64,000 nt of DNA from Micromonospora chaiyaphumensis (GTDB lineage Bacteria > Actinomycetota > Actinomycetes > Mycobacteriales > Micromonosporaceae), in NCBI RefSeq assembly GCF_900091435.1, contig NZ_FMCS01000002.1:186001-250000 (forward strand). Direction: 5' to 3'. The position numbers were made by a program, and so were the translations under genes. The first letter of the stretch is position 1, and each line of letters opens with the position of its first letter. A model generated the notes under the pieces. The model was not told where the DNA came from. It did not search any database and saw only the letters and a list, made by a program, of their open reading frames with translations. Shown piece by piece: positions 1-12,941 of the stretch.

Positions 1-341
1 TACGGGCGGGCCATGAGGGCGTGCAGCAGCGGGCCGGGGTTGTGCCGCAGCGGGTCCCACTCGTGGCTGCGGATCTCGGTGGCCTCGAACAGCCCCCGGT
101 CGACCATGCTGCTGAGCAGTGCGTGGTCGACCCGCTCCTCGACGTCGAGCGAGTCCGGGTCGATCTCGGAGAGCGCGTCGGCCGCGTCCTTGAGCATCGC
201 CTGGTCAGCGGCGAGGGCGTCGGCGGAGAGGTCGGGCAGCCGGTCGTCGTACCGGTGGTCCCCGGCCGAGGTGGCCAGCCCGGGCCGGCTCTCCAGCAAG
301 GCCTCGACGATCCGCTCGGCAAGCGGCACAAACGCTTCCAT
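1..341 (-). CDS. DUF885 family protein, N-terminal part (cut by window edge)
   Basis: The ATG lies at 339-341 on the minus strand and the frame stays open to base 1, giving about 113 residues starting MEAFVPLAERIVEALLESRP. The helical N-terminus with the segment LATSAGDHRYDDRLPDLS and the later HEWDPLRHNPGPLLHALMAR is typical of DUF885 proteins, which resemble gluzincin-type metallopeptidases. The metal-binding motif would be in the missing C-terminal part, so activity cannot be judged. It is the last gene of a leftward run, separated from mazG by a palindromic repeat. Confidence 0.75.
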   Translation of the reverse strand, partial: MEAFVPLAERIVEALLESRPGLATSAGDHRYDDRLPDLSADALAADQAMLKDAADALSEIDPDSLDVEERVDHALLSSMVDRGLFEATEIRSHEWDPLRHNPGPLLHALMARP

Positions 342-382
342 GCCGGAAACCCTACCGACCACCACCGACGGCCGCCGCCTGC

Positions 383-442
383 GTTGATCAAGAAGTTCGC
401 GTCGTGAAAACCGCCGCGGCTGACGCCAACTTCTTGATCAAC
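383..442. repeat. Palindromic intergenic repeat, type A, copy 1
   Basis: Two 21-nt arms (383-403 and 422-442) are inverted copies with one mismatch; the left arm begins GTTGATCAAGAAGTTCGCG. The 18-nt spacer is 404-421. The same arm sequence recurs at 35974-36033. The mazG stop codon (438-440, minus strand) is provided by the TTGATCA of the right arm. It could act as a terminator hairpin, but there is no U-run and the conserved arm sequence suggests a dispersed element. Confidence 0.85.
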
Positions 443-1421
443 TCGACTCGGCGGCGCGTTCGGCGGCGCGCACGGCCTCCGCGTACGCCAGGGTGGCGCG
501 GCGGAGGGCCGCCTCGGGGTCGATGCCGGCCTGCCGTGCGGCGGCGACCGTGGCCAGCAGGCCGGCGCCGAGACGTGCCTCGGGGTCGACCTGCGACTCG
601 GCCAGCGGGGGCGGGACGGCCAGGCCGACCCGGCCGGCGCGGTCCAGGATCTTCGCGGCCAGGGCGAGCGCGGGCTGGCTCAGGGCGATGCCGTCCAGCA
701 CCGACTCGCGGGTCTTCTCGGCCCGCTTGATCCGCTCCCAGTTCGCCTCGATCTCCTCGATGGTGCCGGCCTGCTCGCCCGAGAAGACGTGCGGGTTGCG
801 GCGGACCATCTTGTCGACCAGGCCGCCGGCCACGTCGTCGACCGTCCAGCTCTTGCCCTCCGGCAGGTCCTCGGCCAGCCGGGCGTGCAGCAGCACCTGG
901 AGCAGCACGTCGCCCAGCTCCTCGCGGAGCGCGTCGGTGTCGTCGGCGCTGATCGCGTCGTACGCCTCGTAGCACTCCTCGAGCAGGAAGCCGGCCAGGC
1001 TGCGGTGGGTCTGCGCCCGCTTCCACGGGTCACCGCCGGGCGAGGCGAGCCGGTCCATCACCTCGACGGCGTCGAGCAGCCGGGCCCCCGGCGGGTCCCA
1101 GGAGCCGTACATCAGCTCCAGCTCGGCCAGGCCGGGCTGGCGGGCCAGCCGCAGCCCCAGCTCGCGGGCCAGCGCCTCGTCGCCGGCCGGGCCGGCCAGC
1201 CACACCGCGCTGCCGTGCGCGGCCGCCGCCTCGAGCAACGCCTGCGTGGCTCCCTCGGTCAGCACCGTGACCTCGGCGCCCGTCGACCGGACCGCCCGGG
1301 CCAGCTCGCTCTCGGCGCCGGCCAGCACCGGCGCGGAACGGACGGCGTCCCAGGCGGGCGCGGTCAGCAGGCCGGCCGGCAGCCGGGGCGAGGTGACCAG
1401 CAGGACGATGCGCGCGGTCAT
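438..1421 (-). CDS. mazG: Nucleoside triphosphate pyrophosphohydrolase MazG
   Basis: 327 residues. The MazG domain spans roughly residues 128-245: DPWKRAQTHRSLAGFLLEE with the EExxE motif at 148-152 (EECYE) and the EELGD metal-binding motif at 167-171. These acidic residues bind Mg2+ for hydrolysis of NTPs to NMP and PPi, a house-cleaning role in the cytoplasm. The first ~115 residues are a divergent N-terminal domain of the kind seen in actinobacterial MazG. The ATG lies 2 nt after the stop of the upstream lipoprotein gene, so the two are probably translationally coupled and cotranscribed with mfd. The stop codon lies inside a palindromic repeat. Confidence 0.93.
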   Translation of the reverse strand: MTARIVLLVTSPRLPAGLLTAPAWDAVRSAPVLAGAESELARAVRSTGAEVTVLTEGATQALLEAAAAHGSAVWLAGPAGDEALARELGLRLARQPGLAELELMYGSWDPPGARLLDAVEVMDRLASPGGDPWKRAQTHRSLAGFLLEECYEAYDAISADDTDALREELGDVLLQVLLHARLAEDLPEGKSWTVDDVAGGLVDKMVRRNPHVFSGEQAGTIEEIEANWERIKRAEKTRESVLDGIALSQPALALAAKILDRAGRVGLAVPPPLAESQVDPEARLGAGLLATVAAARQAGIDPEAALRRATLAYAEAVRAAERAAESS

Positions 1422-1423
1422 GC

Positions 1424-2173
1424 TCAGGGCGCCACCGACGCGCTCGGCTCGGCCGAGCCCGGCTCGGTCGACTCGGGCTCCGGGGTGGAGATCTCCGTGA
1501 CCGCGGAGCCGGCCTCGCCCAGCGGCACGGAGACCGCCGGGCCGCCCTTGAAGCTGAGCAGCGGGAAGAGCAGCGGGCGGTAACGCGGGTTCACCGAGAC
1601 GTCGTAGCCGCCGATGGCGTCGGCGAGCACCTTGCGGGTGGCCAGCGCGGACCGGAGCTGGTCACCGTCGAGCTGAGTCGCGGCCTCCTCGTCGGTCACG
1701 TTGGCCGGGATGTCGCCGGTGGAGCGGCCCGCCGCGATCACCGCGGCCAGCTCCGCCTGGGTGGGGGCGACCTGCTCGCCGGCCGGAACCCCGGACATGC
1801 AGGTGGAGAACTCGGCTACCCGCTGCGGGTAGACGGCGTCGGCCGGCATGCCCGTCTGCTGGGCGACCTGCGCCGCGCTGACCTGGCCCTGCGGCTGGTA
1901 GCCCTTGTCGGCCGAGAGCTCCCGGCAGACGTCCCGCAGCACCAGGGTGGCCACCACCTGGTCCCGGCCCGGCAGGAGGGCGTCGGCCTGCCCGGCCGTG
2001 GCCGGCGAGGCGGAGAGCCCGTCCCGCAGCTCGTCGAGGATCGAGGTGACCTGATCCTCGGTGACCCGGTGATCGCCGATGTAGGCGGCGACCCCGGGCT
2101 CGGTACGGCAACCGGTGAGGGCGACGAGGCCGACCGCCACGGTGGCGACGGCGACAAGACGGCGAGCACGCAT
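1424..2173 (-). CDS. SurA N-terminal-like lipoprotein
   Basis: 249 residues from the ATG at 2171-2173; a purine-rich GAGAGAG tract sits about 8 nt upstream. A lipoprotein signal peptide ends in the lipobox LTGC (Cys22), so the mature protein should be anchored outside the membrane. The following VAAYIGDHRVTEDQV resembles the start of SurA-like/PpiC-associated chaperone domains, but no parvulin isomerase domain is evident, so a periplasm-like chaperone role is only a guess. The C-terminus is Pro/Glu/Ser-rich (TPEPESTEPGSAEPS). It sits between mfd and mazG, the order found in related actinobacteria. Confidence 0.85.
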   Translation of the reverse strand: MRARRLVAVATVAVGLVALTGCRTEPGVAAYIGDHRVTEDQVTSILDELRDGLSASPATAGQADALLPGRDQVVATLVLRDVCRELSADKGYQPQGQVSAAQVAQQTGMPADAVYPQRVAEFSTCMSGVPAGEQVAPTQAELAAVIAAGRSTGDIPANVTDEEAATQLDGDQLRSALATRKVLADAIGGYDVSVNPRYRPLLFPLLSFKGGPAVSVPLGEAGSAVTEISTPEPESTEPGSAEPSASVAP

Positions 2174-2220
2174 GCGGGTCACTCTCTCACGGCCGGCGCC
2201 CGGCTGTGACGCCGCCCACC

Positions 2221-5865
<3,645 letters not shown>

Positions 5866-6032
5866 CTGTGATCACTTCCAGGAGGTCGGCGCACGGCGAC
5901 GACCCCGCGTCCGGCACGGACGGGGGGTGGCACCGTTCGAGACTATCCCGCGCCACGGACATTCCGGGCCGCAGCCGGGGCGCGCGAGACCGATCTTGAC
6001 GGGTTCCGGCCCGGCATGGTGCGGTGGGGCGC

Positions 6033-6941
6033 ATGACGGGTGAGTACCGGGCGGTGTTCGACGCCGAGGTGATCTTCGCGAACGGTGGCGGGCTGCGGAC
6101 CGACGGGTTCCGGCTGGACATCCCCGGGCCGGAGATCACCGACGACGAGCTGGCCGCGCTCCTCGTCCGGCACCTCGGGCTGCTGATGGTCGGCGAGGTG
6201 CGGATCACCAACCGGACCGTGGTGGCGGAGCCGCACAAGGGCGGCCGCGGGGTGGCCGCACCGGCACCCGGCGGGCGGCGCCTGGTCGAGCTCAGCCACG
6301 TGATCACCGACGGCATGGTCACCCTGCCCGGCTGGCAGCCGCCCCGGATCACCGACTGGCTGACCCGCGAGGCGTCCCGCGAGCGGTACGCGCCGGGCGT
6401 CGAGTTCCACGTGGCCCGGATCGACATGATCGCCAACACCGGCACCTACGTGGACGCGCCGGCGCACCGCTGGGCGGACGGCCCGGACCTGACCGGCGTA
6501 CCCCTGGACCGCCTCGCCGACCTGCCCGGCGTGCTGGTCCGGGTGCCGGCCGGCACCCGCGCGGTGGACCGGCTCATGCTGGCCCCCTACGAGGTGGCCG
6601 GCCGGGCCGTGCTGCTGCACACCGGCTGGGACACGCACTTCGGCACCGACCGGTACGCCGGCCCCGACGCGCCCTACCTGACCGCCGACGGCGCGGACTG
6701 GCTGGTCGAGGCGGGAGCGACGCTGGTCGGCATCGACTCGGTCAACATCGACGACATGACCCCGGCGGCGGCCGGCGAACGCCCGGCCCACAGCGCCCTG
6801 CTCGCCGCCGGCATCCCGATCGTGGAACACCTGACCAACCTGGCCGACCTCCCCCCGGAGGGCTTCCGCTTCACGGCCGCCCCACCGCGAGTGGCCGGCA
6901 TGGGCACCTTCCCGGTCCGCGCCTTCGCGGCGATCGACTGA
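6033..6941 (+). CDS. Cyclase/arylformamidase (KynB-like) family hydrolase with an extra N-terminal domain
   Basis: 302 residues from ATG 6033; an in-frame GTG at 6024 is an alternative start. Residues ~1-75 (RAVFDAEVIFANGGGLRTDG ... HLGLLMVGEVRI ... VAEPHKG) form a small separate domain. From ~85 the cyclase fold follows (VELSHVITDGMVTLPGW ... GTYVDAPAHRW ... LLHTGWD ... GIDSVNIDD). In arylformamidases the metal motif is HxGTHxDxPxH; here it reads NTGTYVDAPAH, so two usual His ligands are replaced, as in several uncharacterised cyclases. Substrate unknown. The gene converges on the S66 peptidase gene with only 7 nt between stops. Confidence 0.85.
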   Translation: MTGEYRAVFDAEVIFANGGGLRTDGFRLDIPGPEITDDELAALLVRHLGLLMVGEVRITNRTVVAEPHKGGRGVAAPAPGGRRLVELSHVITDGMVTLPGWQPPRITDWLTREASRERYAPGVEFHVARIDMIANTGTYVDAPAHRWADGPDLTGVPLDRLADLPGVLVRVPAGTRAVDRLMLAPYEVAGRAVLLHTGWDTHFGTDRYAGPDAPYLTADGADWLVEAGATLVGIDSVNIDDMTPAAAGERPAHSALLAAGIPIVEHLTNLADLPPEGFRFTAAPPRVAGMGTFPVRAFAAID

Positions 6942-6948
6942 GACCGCT

Positions 6949-7989
6949 TCAGTAGCGGACCGCGATCCGGCGTTCCACCGCGTCGATCCGGATCTCGCCG
7001 CCGTACGGGATGATCAGCTGCGGGTCGGTGTGGCCGAGGTCGACGTCGAAGACCACCACCGGATCGTCGGCGTACGGCCTAACGGCCTTCAGGATCGCCT
7101 CCCGCTGCGCCTCGCCCCAGGCCCGCCGCTCGTCCAGCGTGTGCGGCCGGCCGAAGTCCCACGCCTTGGGCCGGCCGACCACGATCGCCGGGAAGGCGGC
7201 GAGCAGCCCGCGCTCGCCCATGTTGCGCACGATCCGGAAGACCTCCTGCGCGTCGGGCAGTTCCTCGGAGGTCTCGACGATCAGCACCGAGCCGGCGAGC
7301 CCGGCCGCCGAGGGGACCCGGTCGGTCGCCATCAGCCAGTGGAGGATCTCCAGGTTGCCGCCCCAGGTCCGGCCCTGCACCACCCGGGCCAGGCCGTGCC
7401 AGCGCCAGCCCTCGCCGGGGAACATCACCGGCTCGTCGGCGAGCGTCGCCGGATCGCGCCAGTCGCGGGGCTCGTCGCCCCACTCGGGCGCCGGGGTCAG
7501 CTCGTACCAGCCGGAGGTGAACAGCGCCGCCCGCAGCGAGTCGAAGGTCAGCGGGTGCGGCGCGCCGGACCGGCCGAGGTGCACGAGCACCGACCCGCCG
7601 TGGTAGGCGACGATCCCCAGCCGGTAGAGGTGATTGAGGACGTTGGTGTTGTCCGAGTAGCCGTAGTAGGGCTTCGGGTTGGCGCGCAGCACCGCGTCGT
7701 CCAGGAACGGGGTGACCGTGACCAGGTCGTCGCCCCCGACCGTGGCGAGCACCGCGGTGACGCTCGGGTCGGCGAAGGCGGCGGTCAGGTCGCGCGCCCG
7801 GTCCCGTGGGTCGGCCCCCATCTGCCGGGTGGTCGGATACTCCACCGGCTCCAGCCCGAACTCCTTGCGGAGCCGGCGCAGGCCCAGCTCGTAGACGTGC
7901 GGGAAGAGGCCGGGCAGGCCGGCGGAGGGCGAGACGACGGCGACCCGGTCGCCCGGCTTCGGCTTCGAGGGGTAGCTGGGCAGCGACAT
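6949..7989 (-). CDS. S66 family LD-carboxypeptidase / MccF-like serine peptidase
   Basis: 346 residues. The S66 pattern is complete: N-terminal KPGDRVAVVSPS, then YYGYSDNT with the likely nucleophile Ser112, and a C-terminal DLGHTDPQLIIPYGG carrying the His of the Ser-Glu-His triad. Members cleave L,D bonds of murein tetrapeptides during recycling (LdcA) or release adenylate antibiotics (MccF). The long insert between the two halves (EPRDWRDPATLADEPVMFPG) resembles MccF-like members more than LdcA, so detoxification is possible. No signal peptide: cytoplasmic. Confidence 0.9.
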   Translation of the reverse strand: MSLPSYPSKPKPGDRVAVVSPSAGLPGLFPHVYELGLRRLRKEFGLEPVEYPTTRQMGADPRDRARDLTAAFADPSVTAVLATVGGDDLVTVTPFLDDAVLRANPKPYYGYSDNTNVLNHLYRLGIVAYHGGSVLVHLGRSGAPHPLTFDSLRAALFTSGWYELTPAPEWGDEPRDWRDPATLADEPVMFPGEGWRWHGLARVVQGRTWGGNLEILHWLMATDRVPSAAGLAGSVLIVETSEELPDAQEVFRIVRNMGERGLLAAFPAIVVGRPKAWDFGRPHTLDERRAWGEAQREAILKAVRPYADDPVVVFDVDLGHTDPQLIIPYGGEIRIDAVERRIAVRY

Positions 7990-8074
7990 GATCCGAAGCT
8001 ATCGGGGCGCGCCAGCGATTTCCGCCGGAGGAAAACCGCCTGAGCCGGGCATATCCGGGCAATAGGCTGAGCGT

Positions 8075-9106
8075 GTGGACGAGGCGCTCCCGGTACGCGA
8101 CTGGCTGCCCCGCACGGCGGCGCTGCTGCTCGGCACGCTCGCCCTGGCCACCGCGTTCATCGCCGCCTACGTCGGCGCGCTGCACCAGCCCCGGCCCCAC
8201 GACGTGCCCGTCGGGGTCGTCCTCGGCGACCAGCGCGCCCAGGCCGTGCTGGCCGCCGTCCGCCAGCGCACCGACAAGATCGAACCCATCGAGTACGACG
8301 ACCCGGCCGCCGCCGACGACGGCCTGACCACCCGCGAGGTGTACGGGGTGCTCACCTCCGGTCCGGACAACGGCCTGCACCTGGCCACCGCCAGCGCCTC
8401 GGCCCCGGCCGCCACCGAGCTGGTGACCCAGGTGCTCGGCCAGGCCGCCCAGCAGGCGAACCTGCCGATCCAGGTCACCGACGAGGTGCCCGTGGAGCCG
8501 ACCGACCCGCGCGGACTGGTCCCCTTCTACCTGGCGGTCGGCCTCGTGCTCGGCGGCTACCTGGCCTCGACCGCGCTGGGCCTGCGCACCGGCACCGCCC
8601 CGGTGAGCCTGCCCCGGGCGGGGCTGCGGATCGCCGCTCTGGCGGTCTACTCGGTCGTGCTGGGCATCGTTGGCGCCACCGTCGTCGGCCCGGTGCTCGA
8701 CGTCTGGCACCACGACATCCCGGCGGTCGCGGCGGCCGGGGCGCTGGCCGTCTTCGCCGCCGCGATGATCGCCAGCGCCGTGCAGGCGTGGCTCGGGCTG
8801 CTCGGCACGGGTCTCGTGATCCTGCTGCTGGTCGTGCTCGGCAACCCCGGCTCGGGCGGCATCTACGCCCCGGAGTTCCTGCCGGACTGGATGCGCGGCA
8901 TGCATCGGTGGAACCTGCCCGGCCTCACCACCGACCTGATCAAGTCGGCGGTCTACTTCGACCGCCGCTCGACGGGCTGGACGCTGTCCGGGCTCACCCT
9001 CTGGGCCCTGCTCGGTGTCGTCGGCCTGCTCACCGCGACGATCTTCCGGGCGCACCGGCGCGCGGCCCGCACCCGCACCCCCGACGCGCCGACCGCTCAT
9101 GGCTGA
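8075..9106 (+). CDS. YhgE/Pip-like integral membrane protein
   Basis: 343 residues from GTG 8075. One TM helix near 13-33 is followed by an extracytoplasmic segment of ~110 residues (HDVPVGVVLGDQRAQAVL...) and then about five TM helices (from ~148 LVPFYLAVGLVLGGYLASTA to ~330). This architecture is shared with YhgE/Pip proteins and ABC-2-type permeases; no ATPase gene is adjacent. A -10-like TAGGCT lies at 8063-8068, close to the start, so the leader is short. Function unknown. Confidence 0.8.
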   Translation: MDEALPVRDWLPRTAALLLGTLALATAFIAAYVGALHQPRPHDVPVGVVLGDQRAQAVLAAVRQRTDKIEPIEYDDPAAADDGLTTREVYGVLTSGPDNGLHLATASASAPAATELVTQVLGQAAQQANLPIQVTDEVPVEPTDPRGLVPFYLAVGLVLGGYLASTALGLRTGTAPVSLPRAGLRIAALAVYSVVLGIVGATVVGPVLDVWHHDIPAVAAAGALAVFAAAMIASAVQAWLGLLGTGLVILLLVVLGNPGSGGIYAPEFLPDWMRGMHRWNLPGLTTDLIKSAVYFDRRSTGWTLSGLTLWALLGVVGLLTATIFRAHRRAARTRTPDAPTAHG

Positions 9107-9190
9107 GCCGGCCGGCCCGTCCCAGAGTGCAGATCGTCACGCGGTCCCCCTCCGTGCGCCGGGGCTCGCGCGGATACCATCCAGGGAGTC

Positions 9191-9204
9191 GGACAGCGCT
9201 GTCC
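9191..9204. promoter_or_regulatory. Perfect 14-bp palindrome in the ppc leader
   Basis: GGACAGCGCTGTCC is a perfect palindrome 25 nt upstream of the ppc GTG. A -10-like TACCAT lies just before it at 9175-9180, so the palindrome would fall in the early transcribed region, a common operator position. No regulator can be named. Confidence 0.45.
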
Positions 9205-9229
9205 TTCGTACTCGCGTAAGGAGCGCACC

Positions 9230-12016
9230 GTGACCGACCAGCACGACCACGACGGCCCCGACGCCGCTCTCCGGGCCGACATCCGCCGCCTCGGCACGCT
9301 GCTCGGGCAGACCCTCGCCCGGCAGGAAGGCCGGCCCCTGCTCGACCTGGTCGAGGAGATCCGGGCCCAGGTCCGCTCCGACCCGCCGGCCGCCGCCCAG
9401 CGCCTCGCCGGGCTCGACGTCACCACCGGCACCAAGCTGGCCCGGGCCTTCTCCACCTACTTCCACCTGGCCAACATCACCGAGCAGGTGCACCGGGCCC
9501 GCGACCTGCGCCGCCGGCGGGCCACACACGGCGGCTGGCTGGACCAGGCGGCCAAGATGATCGCCGAGCGCGGGGTGCCGGCCGAGGAGATCGCCGCCGC
9601 GGCCCGCCGGCTCGCCGTACGCCCGGTCTTCACCGCCCACCCCACCGAGGCGGCCCGCCGGTCCATCCTGTCCAAGCTGCGCGCGGTCGCCGACGAGCTG
9701 GACGCCGAGACGGCCAACGCGATCCTCTACGGCGCCAGCGACGAGGGGCCGGCCAACCGGCGCCTGGCCGAGCTGCTCGACCTCATGTGGCAGACCGACG
9801 AGCTGCGGCTGGACCGGCCGGACCCGACCGACGAGGCCCGCAACGCCATCTACTACCTGCGCGACCTGCACGCCGAGGCCGCCCCGCAGGTGCTCGACGA
9901 CCTCGCCGACACGCTGCGCACGCTCGGCGTGGAGACCTCACCGACCGCCCGCCCGCTGACCTTCGGCACCTGGATCGGCGGCGACCGGGACGGCAACCCG
10001 TTCGTCACCCCGACGGTCACCCGCGACGTGCTGCGCATCCAGCACGAGCACGGCATCGAGGCCACCGAGAAGGCCATGGACCAGCTGATCAACGAGGTCA
10101 GCGTCTCCCGCCGGCTGCGCGCGGTCTCCCTCGACCTGTCCGCCAGCCTCGCGGCCGACCTGGACGCGCTGCCCGAGGTGGCGCCCCGGTTCCGCCGGGT
10201 CAACGCCGAGGAGCCCTACCGGCTCAAGGCGCGGTGCGTGAAGGCCAAGCTGGCCAACACCCGGGAGCGGCTGCGCACCGGCACCCCGCACGTGCCGGGG
10301 CGGGACTACCGCGGCTCGGCCGAGCTGATCTCCGACCTGGAGCTGCTGCGCGCCTCGCTGGCCCGCAACTCCGGGCAGCTCACCGCCGTGGGCCGGCTGG
10401 CCTCGACCATCCGCACGGTGTCCGCGTTCGGGCTGCACCTGGCCACCATGGACGTGCGCGAGCACGCCGAGAAGCACCACGAGGTGCTCACCCAGCTCTA
10501 CGCGGCGGTCGGCGAGGTGTCCGACTACCCGTCGCTGACCCGGCTGGAGCGCACCAAGCTGCTCGCCGACGAGCTGGCCGGCCGCCGGCCGCTCTCCACG
10601 CAGGACAGCCCGCTCACCGAGTCGGCGCAGAAGACGTTCGACGTGTTCGGGGCGATCCGCGAGGCGCAGGACCGGTTCGGCACCGAGGTGATCGAGTCGT
10701 ACATCATCTCGATGACCCTCGGCGTCGACGACGTGCTCGCCGCGGTCGTGCTGGCCCGCGAGGCCGGCCTGGTCGACGTGCACAGCGGCCGGGCCCGGAT
10801 CGGGATCGTGCCGCTGCTGGAGACCCCGACCGAGCTGAACGCCGGCGGCGAGATCCTCGACGAGCTGCTGTCCCTGCCGGCCTACCGGGCGCTCGTGGCG
10901 GCCCGCGGCGACGTGCAGGAGGTGATGCTGGGCTACTCCGACTCGAACAAGGAGGCGGGCATCACCACGAGCCAGTGGTCCATCCACCGCGCCCAGCGCG
11001 CGCTGCGGGACGTGGCCGCGCGGCACGGCGTACACCTGCGGCTCTTCCACGGCCGGGGCGGCACGGTCGGCCGCGGCGGCGGCCCCACCCACGAGGCCAT
11101 CCTGGCCCAGCCCTACGGCACCCTCGACGGCGCGATCAAGGTGACGGAGCAGGGCGAGGTCATCTCCGACAAGTACACGCTGCCCGCGCTGGCCCGGGAG
11201 AACCTGGAGCTGACCGTGGCGGCGGTGCTCCAGGCGACGCTGCTGCACACCGCGCCCCGGCAGCCGGCCGAGATGCTGGAACGCTGGGACGCCACCATGG
11301 ACGTGGTCTCCGAGTCGGCCTTCCGGTCCTACCGGTCGCTGGTCGAGGACCCGGACCTGCCCGCCTACTTCTGGGCCTCCACCCCGACCGAGCTGCTCGG
11401 CGCGCTCAACATCGGCTCCCGGCCGGCGAAACGGCCGAACACCGGCGCCGGGCTGGCCGGCCTGCGGGCCATCCCGTGGGTGTTCGGCTGGACGCAGACC
11501 CGGCAGATCGTGCCCGGCTGGTTCGGCGTGGGCTCCGGGCTGGCCGCCGCGCGGGCGGCCGGGCTGGAGGACGTGCTCGCCGAGATGAACCGGAACTGGC
11601 ACTTCTTCCGGACGTTCCTGTCGAACGTCGAGATGATGCTGACCAAGACCGACCTGACCATCGCCCGGCGCTACGTGGAGACCCTGGTCCCCAAGAAGCT
11701 GCACCCGATCTTCGAGAAGATCGAGCAGGAGTACGAGCTGACCAAGCAGGAGGTGCTGGCGGTCACCGCCTCGCCGGCGCTGCTGGAGAATTCGCCCGTG
11801 CTCCAGCGCACTCTCGCGGTGCGGGACACCTACCTGGAGCCGCTGCACCACCTCCAGGTGGCGCTGCTGCGGCAGTACCGGGACTCCGGGGCCGCGGGCC
11901 GGGCGGTGGCCACCGCGCCGGGCGGGCGCCGGGCACCCAACGACGGTACGGCGCTGGAGCGGGCGCTGCTGACCACGGTCAACGGCATCGCCGCCGGCAT
12001 GCGCAACACCGGCTGA
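9230..12016 (+). CDS. ppc: Phosphoenolpyruvate carboxylase
   Basis: 928 residues from GTG 9230, with AAGGAG at 9220-9225 as a good ribosome binding site. It carboxylates PEP to oxaloacetate to refill the TCA cycle. Signature motifs are VFTAHPTEA (catalytic His near residue 136), [26 protein letters not shown] and [16 protein letters not shown] (catalytic His near 605), and the C-terminus MRNTG. With pckG (36.9-38.8 kb) and glpX (22.6-23.6 kb) the window carries three enzymes of the PEP/gluconeogenesis node. A strong terminator follows. Confidence 0.97.
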   Translation: MTDQHDHDGPDAALRADIRRLGTLLGQTLARQEGRPLLDLVEEIRAQVRSDPPAAAQRLAGLDVTTGTKLARAFSTYFHLANITEQVHRARDLRRRRATHGGWLDQAAKMIAERGVPAEEIAAAARRLAVRPVFTAHPTEAARRSILSKLRAVADELDAETANAILYGASDEGPANRRLAELLDLMWQTDELRLDRPDPTDEARNAIYYLRDLHAEAAPQVLDDLADTLRTLGVETSPTARPLTFGTWIGGDRDGNPFVTPTVTRDVLRIQHEHGIEATEKAMDQLINEVSVSRRLRAVSLDLSASLAADLDALPEVAPRFRRVNAEEPYRLKARCVKAKLANTRERLRTGTPHVPGRDYRGSAELISDLELLRASLARNSGQLTAVGRLASTIRTVSAFGLHLATMDVREHAEKHHEVLTQLYAAVGEVSDYPSLTRLERTKLLADELAGRRPLSTQDSPLTESAQKTFDVFGAIREAQDRFGTEVIESYIISMTLGVDDVLAAVVLAREAGLVDVHSGRARIGIVPLLETPTELNAGGEILDELLSLPAYRALVAARGDVQEVMLGYSDSNKEAGITTSQWSIHRAQRALRDVAARHGVHLRLFHGRGGTVGRGGGPTHEAILAQPYGTLDGAIKVTEQGEVISDKYTLPALARENLELTVAAVLQATLLHTAPRQPAEMLERWDATMDVVSESAFRSYRSLVEDPDLPAYFWASTPTELLGALNIGSRPAKRPNTGAGLAGLRAIPWVFGWTQTRQIVPGWFGVGSGLAAARAAGLEDVLAEMNRNWHFFRTFLSNVEMMLTKTDLTIARRYVETLVPKKLHPIFEKIEQEYELTKQEVLAVTASPALLENSPVLQRTLAVRDTYLEPLHHLQVALLRQYRDSGAAGRAVATAPGGRRAPNDGTALERALLTTVNGIAAGMRNTG

Positions 12017-12032
12017 CCCCGGGCGACGAGGA

Positions 12033-12059
12033 AGGCCCCGGTCCCGCCGACCGGGGCCT
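12033..12059. terminator. Intrinsic terminator hairpin after ppc
   Basis: An 11-bp perfect stem (AGGCCCCGGTC at 12033-12043 with its complement at 12049-12059) closes on the 5-nt loop CCGCC. It lies between the convergent ends of ppc and the leftward gene at 12077 and could serve both. Confidence 0.8.
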
Positions 12060-12076
12060 CCGTCCTCCCGGGCGGG

Positions 12077-12886
12077 CTACCAGTCGCCGCCGCCGAAGTC
12101 GCCCCCACCGAAGTCGCCGCCGCCGAAATCACCGGCCGCGTAGTCACCCTGGCCGGAGAAGTCCTGACCCTGGTCACCGAAGTCCTGACCCTGGTCACCG
12201 AAGTCCTGACCCTGGTCGCCGCCCTGGTCCTGGCCGTCGTTGAAGCCCTCCTGGTAGCCGGCCTCGTAGCCGTAGCCCGGGTCGGCGAAGGCGGGCGAGA
12301 AGAGCGCGTCGGCGATCAGGATGCCGCCGAGCACGCCGGCCCCGGTGCCCAGCGCGGTCTTCCACCACGGCGTCGAGTACCAGCCGGCCGGCACCGGGCG
12401 GCCCTGCCAGTTTCCGCCCGGGTAGTAGTAGGGCGTCCCGTTTCCCGGCTGGGGGCCGGCCCGGTAGGTCTGGCCCTGCACGTTGACCTCGCGCTCCTTG
12501 GTGAGCATCCCCGCGCCGCGCGCGGCGGCCAGCGGCGGCAGCTCCGGGCCCGGGTCGATGCCCATGGCGGTGCGGGCCGCCCGGATGTACGCCAGCCCCT
12601 CCAGCGCGGTCTCCCGGGCCAGCGCGAACTGGTGCGTGGTGCCCGCCTGCTCGAGCTGGGAGCCGGCCGCGTTGTAGCGCTCGCCCGCGTCGGCCAGCGC
12701 CTGGCGGACCGCGGGGGCGTCGCCGTGCAGGTTCATGAGCTGCCCGCCGAGCCGCTCGTACCAGCGCTGCGCCTCAGCGCGCGCGTCGGCCAGCTCGGTG
12801 GCCCGCCGGGACCTGCTTCCCCACCGCCAGAACACCAGGGCACCTCCGAGCATCAGGATCAGGACCACCCACAGGGCAACCTCCAT
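12077..12886 (-). CDS. Single-pass membrane protein with Gly/Asp/Gln-rich repeat tail (unknown function)
   Basis: 269 residues from ATG 12884-12886. A TM helix spans residues ~2-20 (VALWVVLILMLGGALVFW), followed by a helical region (ELADARAEAQRWYERLGGQL) and, near 170, PYYYPGGNWQGRPVPAGWYS, then a second hydrophobic stretch (ALGTGAGVLGGILIADALF). The C-terminus has three GDQGQDF-type repeats and three GGGDF repeats ending GGGDW. Such tails resemble those of TPM/YgcG-like actinobacterial membrane proteins, but the TPM domain is absent. It is transcribed divergently from rmuC with 55 nt between starts. Confidence 0.75.
   Translation of the reverse strand: MEVALWVVLILMLGGALVFWRWGSRSRRATELADARAEAQRWYERLGGQLMNLHGDAPAVRQALADAGERYNAAGSQLEQAGTTHQFALARETALEGLAYIRAARTAMGIDPGPELPPLAAARGAGMLTKEREVNVQGQTYRAGPQPGNGTPYYYPGGNWQGRPVPAGWYSTPWWKTALGTGAGVLGGILIADALFSPAFADPGYGYEAGYQEGFNDGQDQGGDQGQDFGDQGQDFGDQGQDFSGQGDYAAGDFGGGDFGGGDFGGGDW
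12161..12223. repeat. Three tandem 21-bp units inside the tail of the 12077-12886 gene
   Basis: The unit GTCCTGACCCTGGTCACCGA plus A recurs at 12161-12181, 12182-12202 and 12203-12223, almost identical at DNA level, and encodes the GDQGQDF repeats. The near-perfect identity suggests recent expansion or slippage; copy number is likely to vary between strains. Confidence 0.8.
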
Positions 12887-12941
12887 GACCTCGAACGTAC
12901 CCAGCGGGCGCACGTCGTACCCGTTTGGCAAGCTCTTCGGC

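Noticed and set aside
9938..11851. Long minus-strand frame opposite ppc
   Set aside because: Shadow of ppc; no start site with ribosome binding sequence and composition typical of antisense frames.
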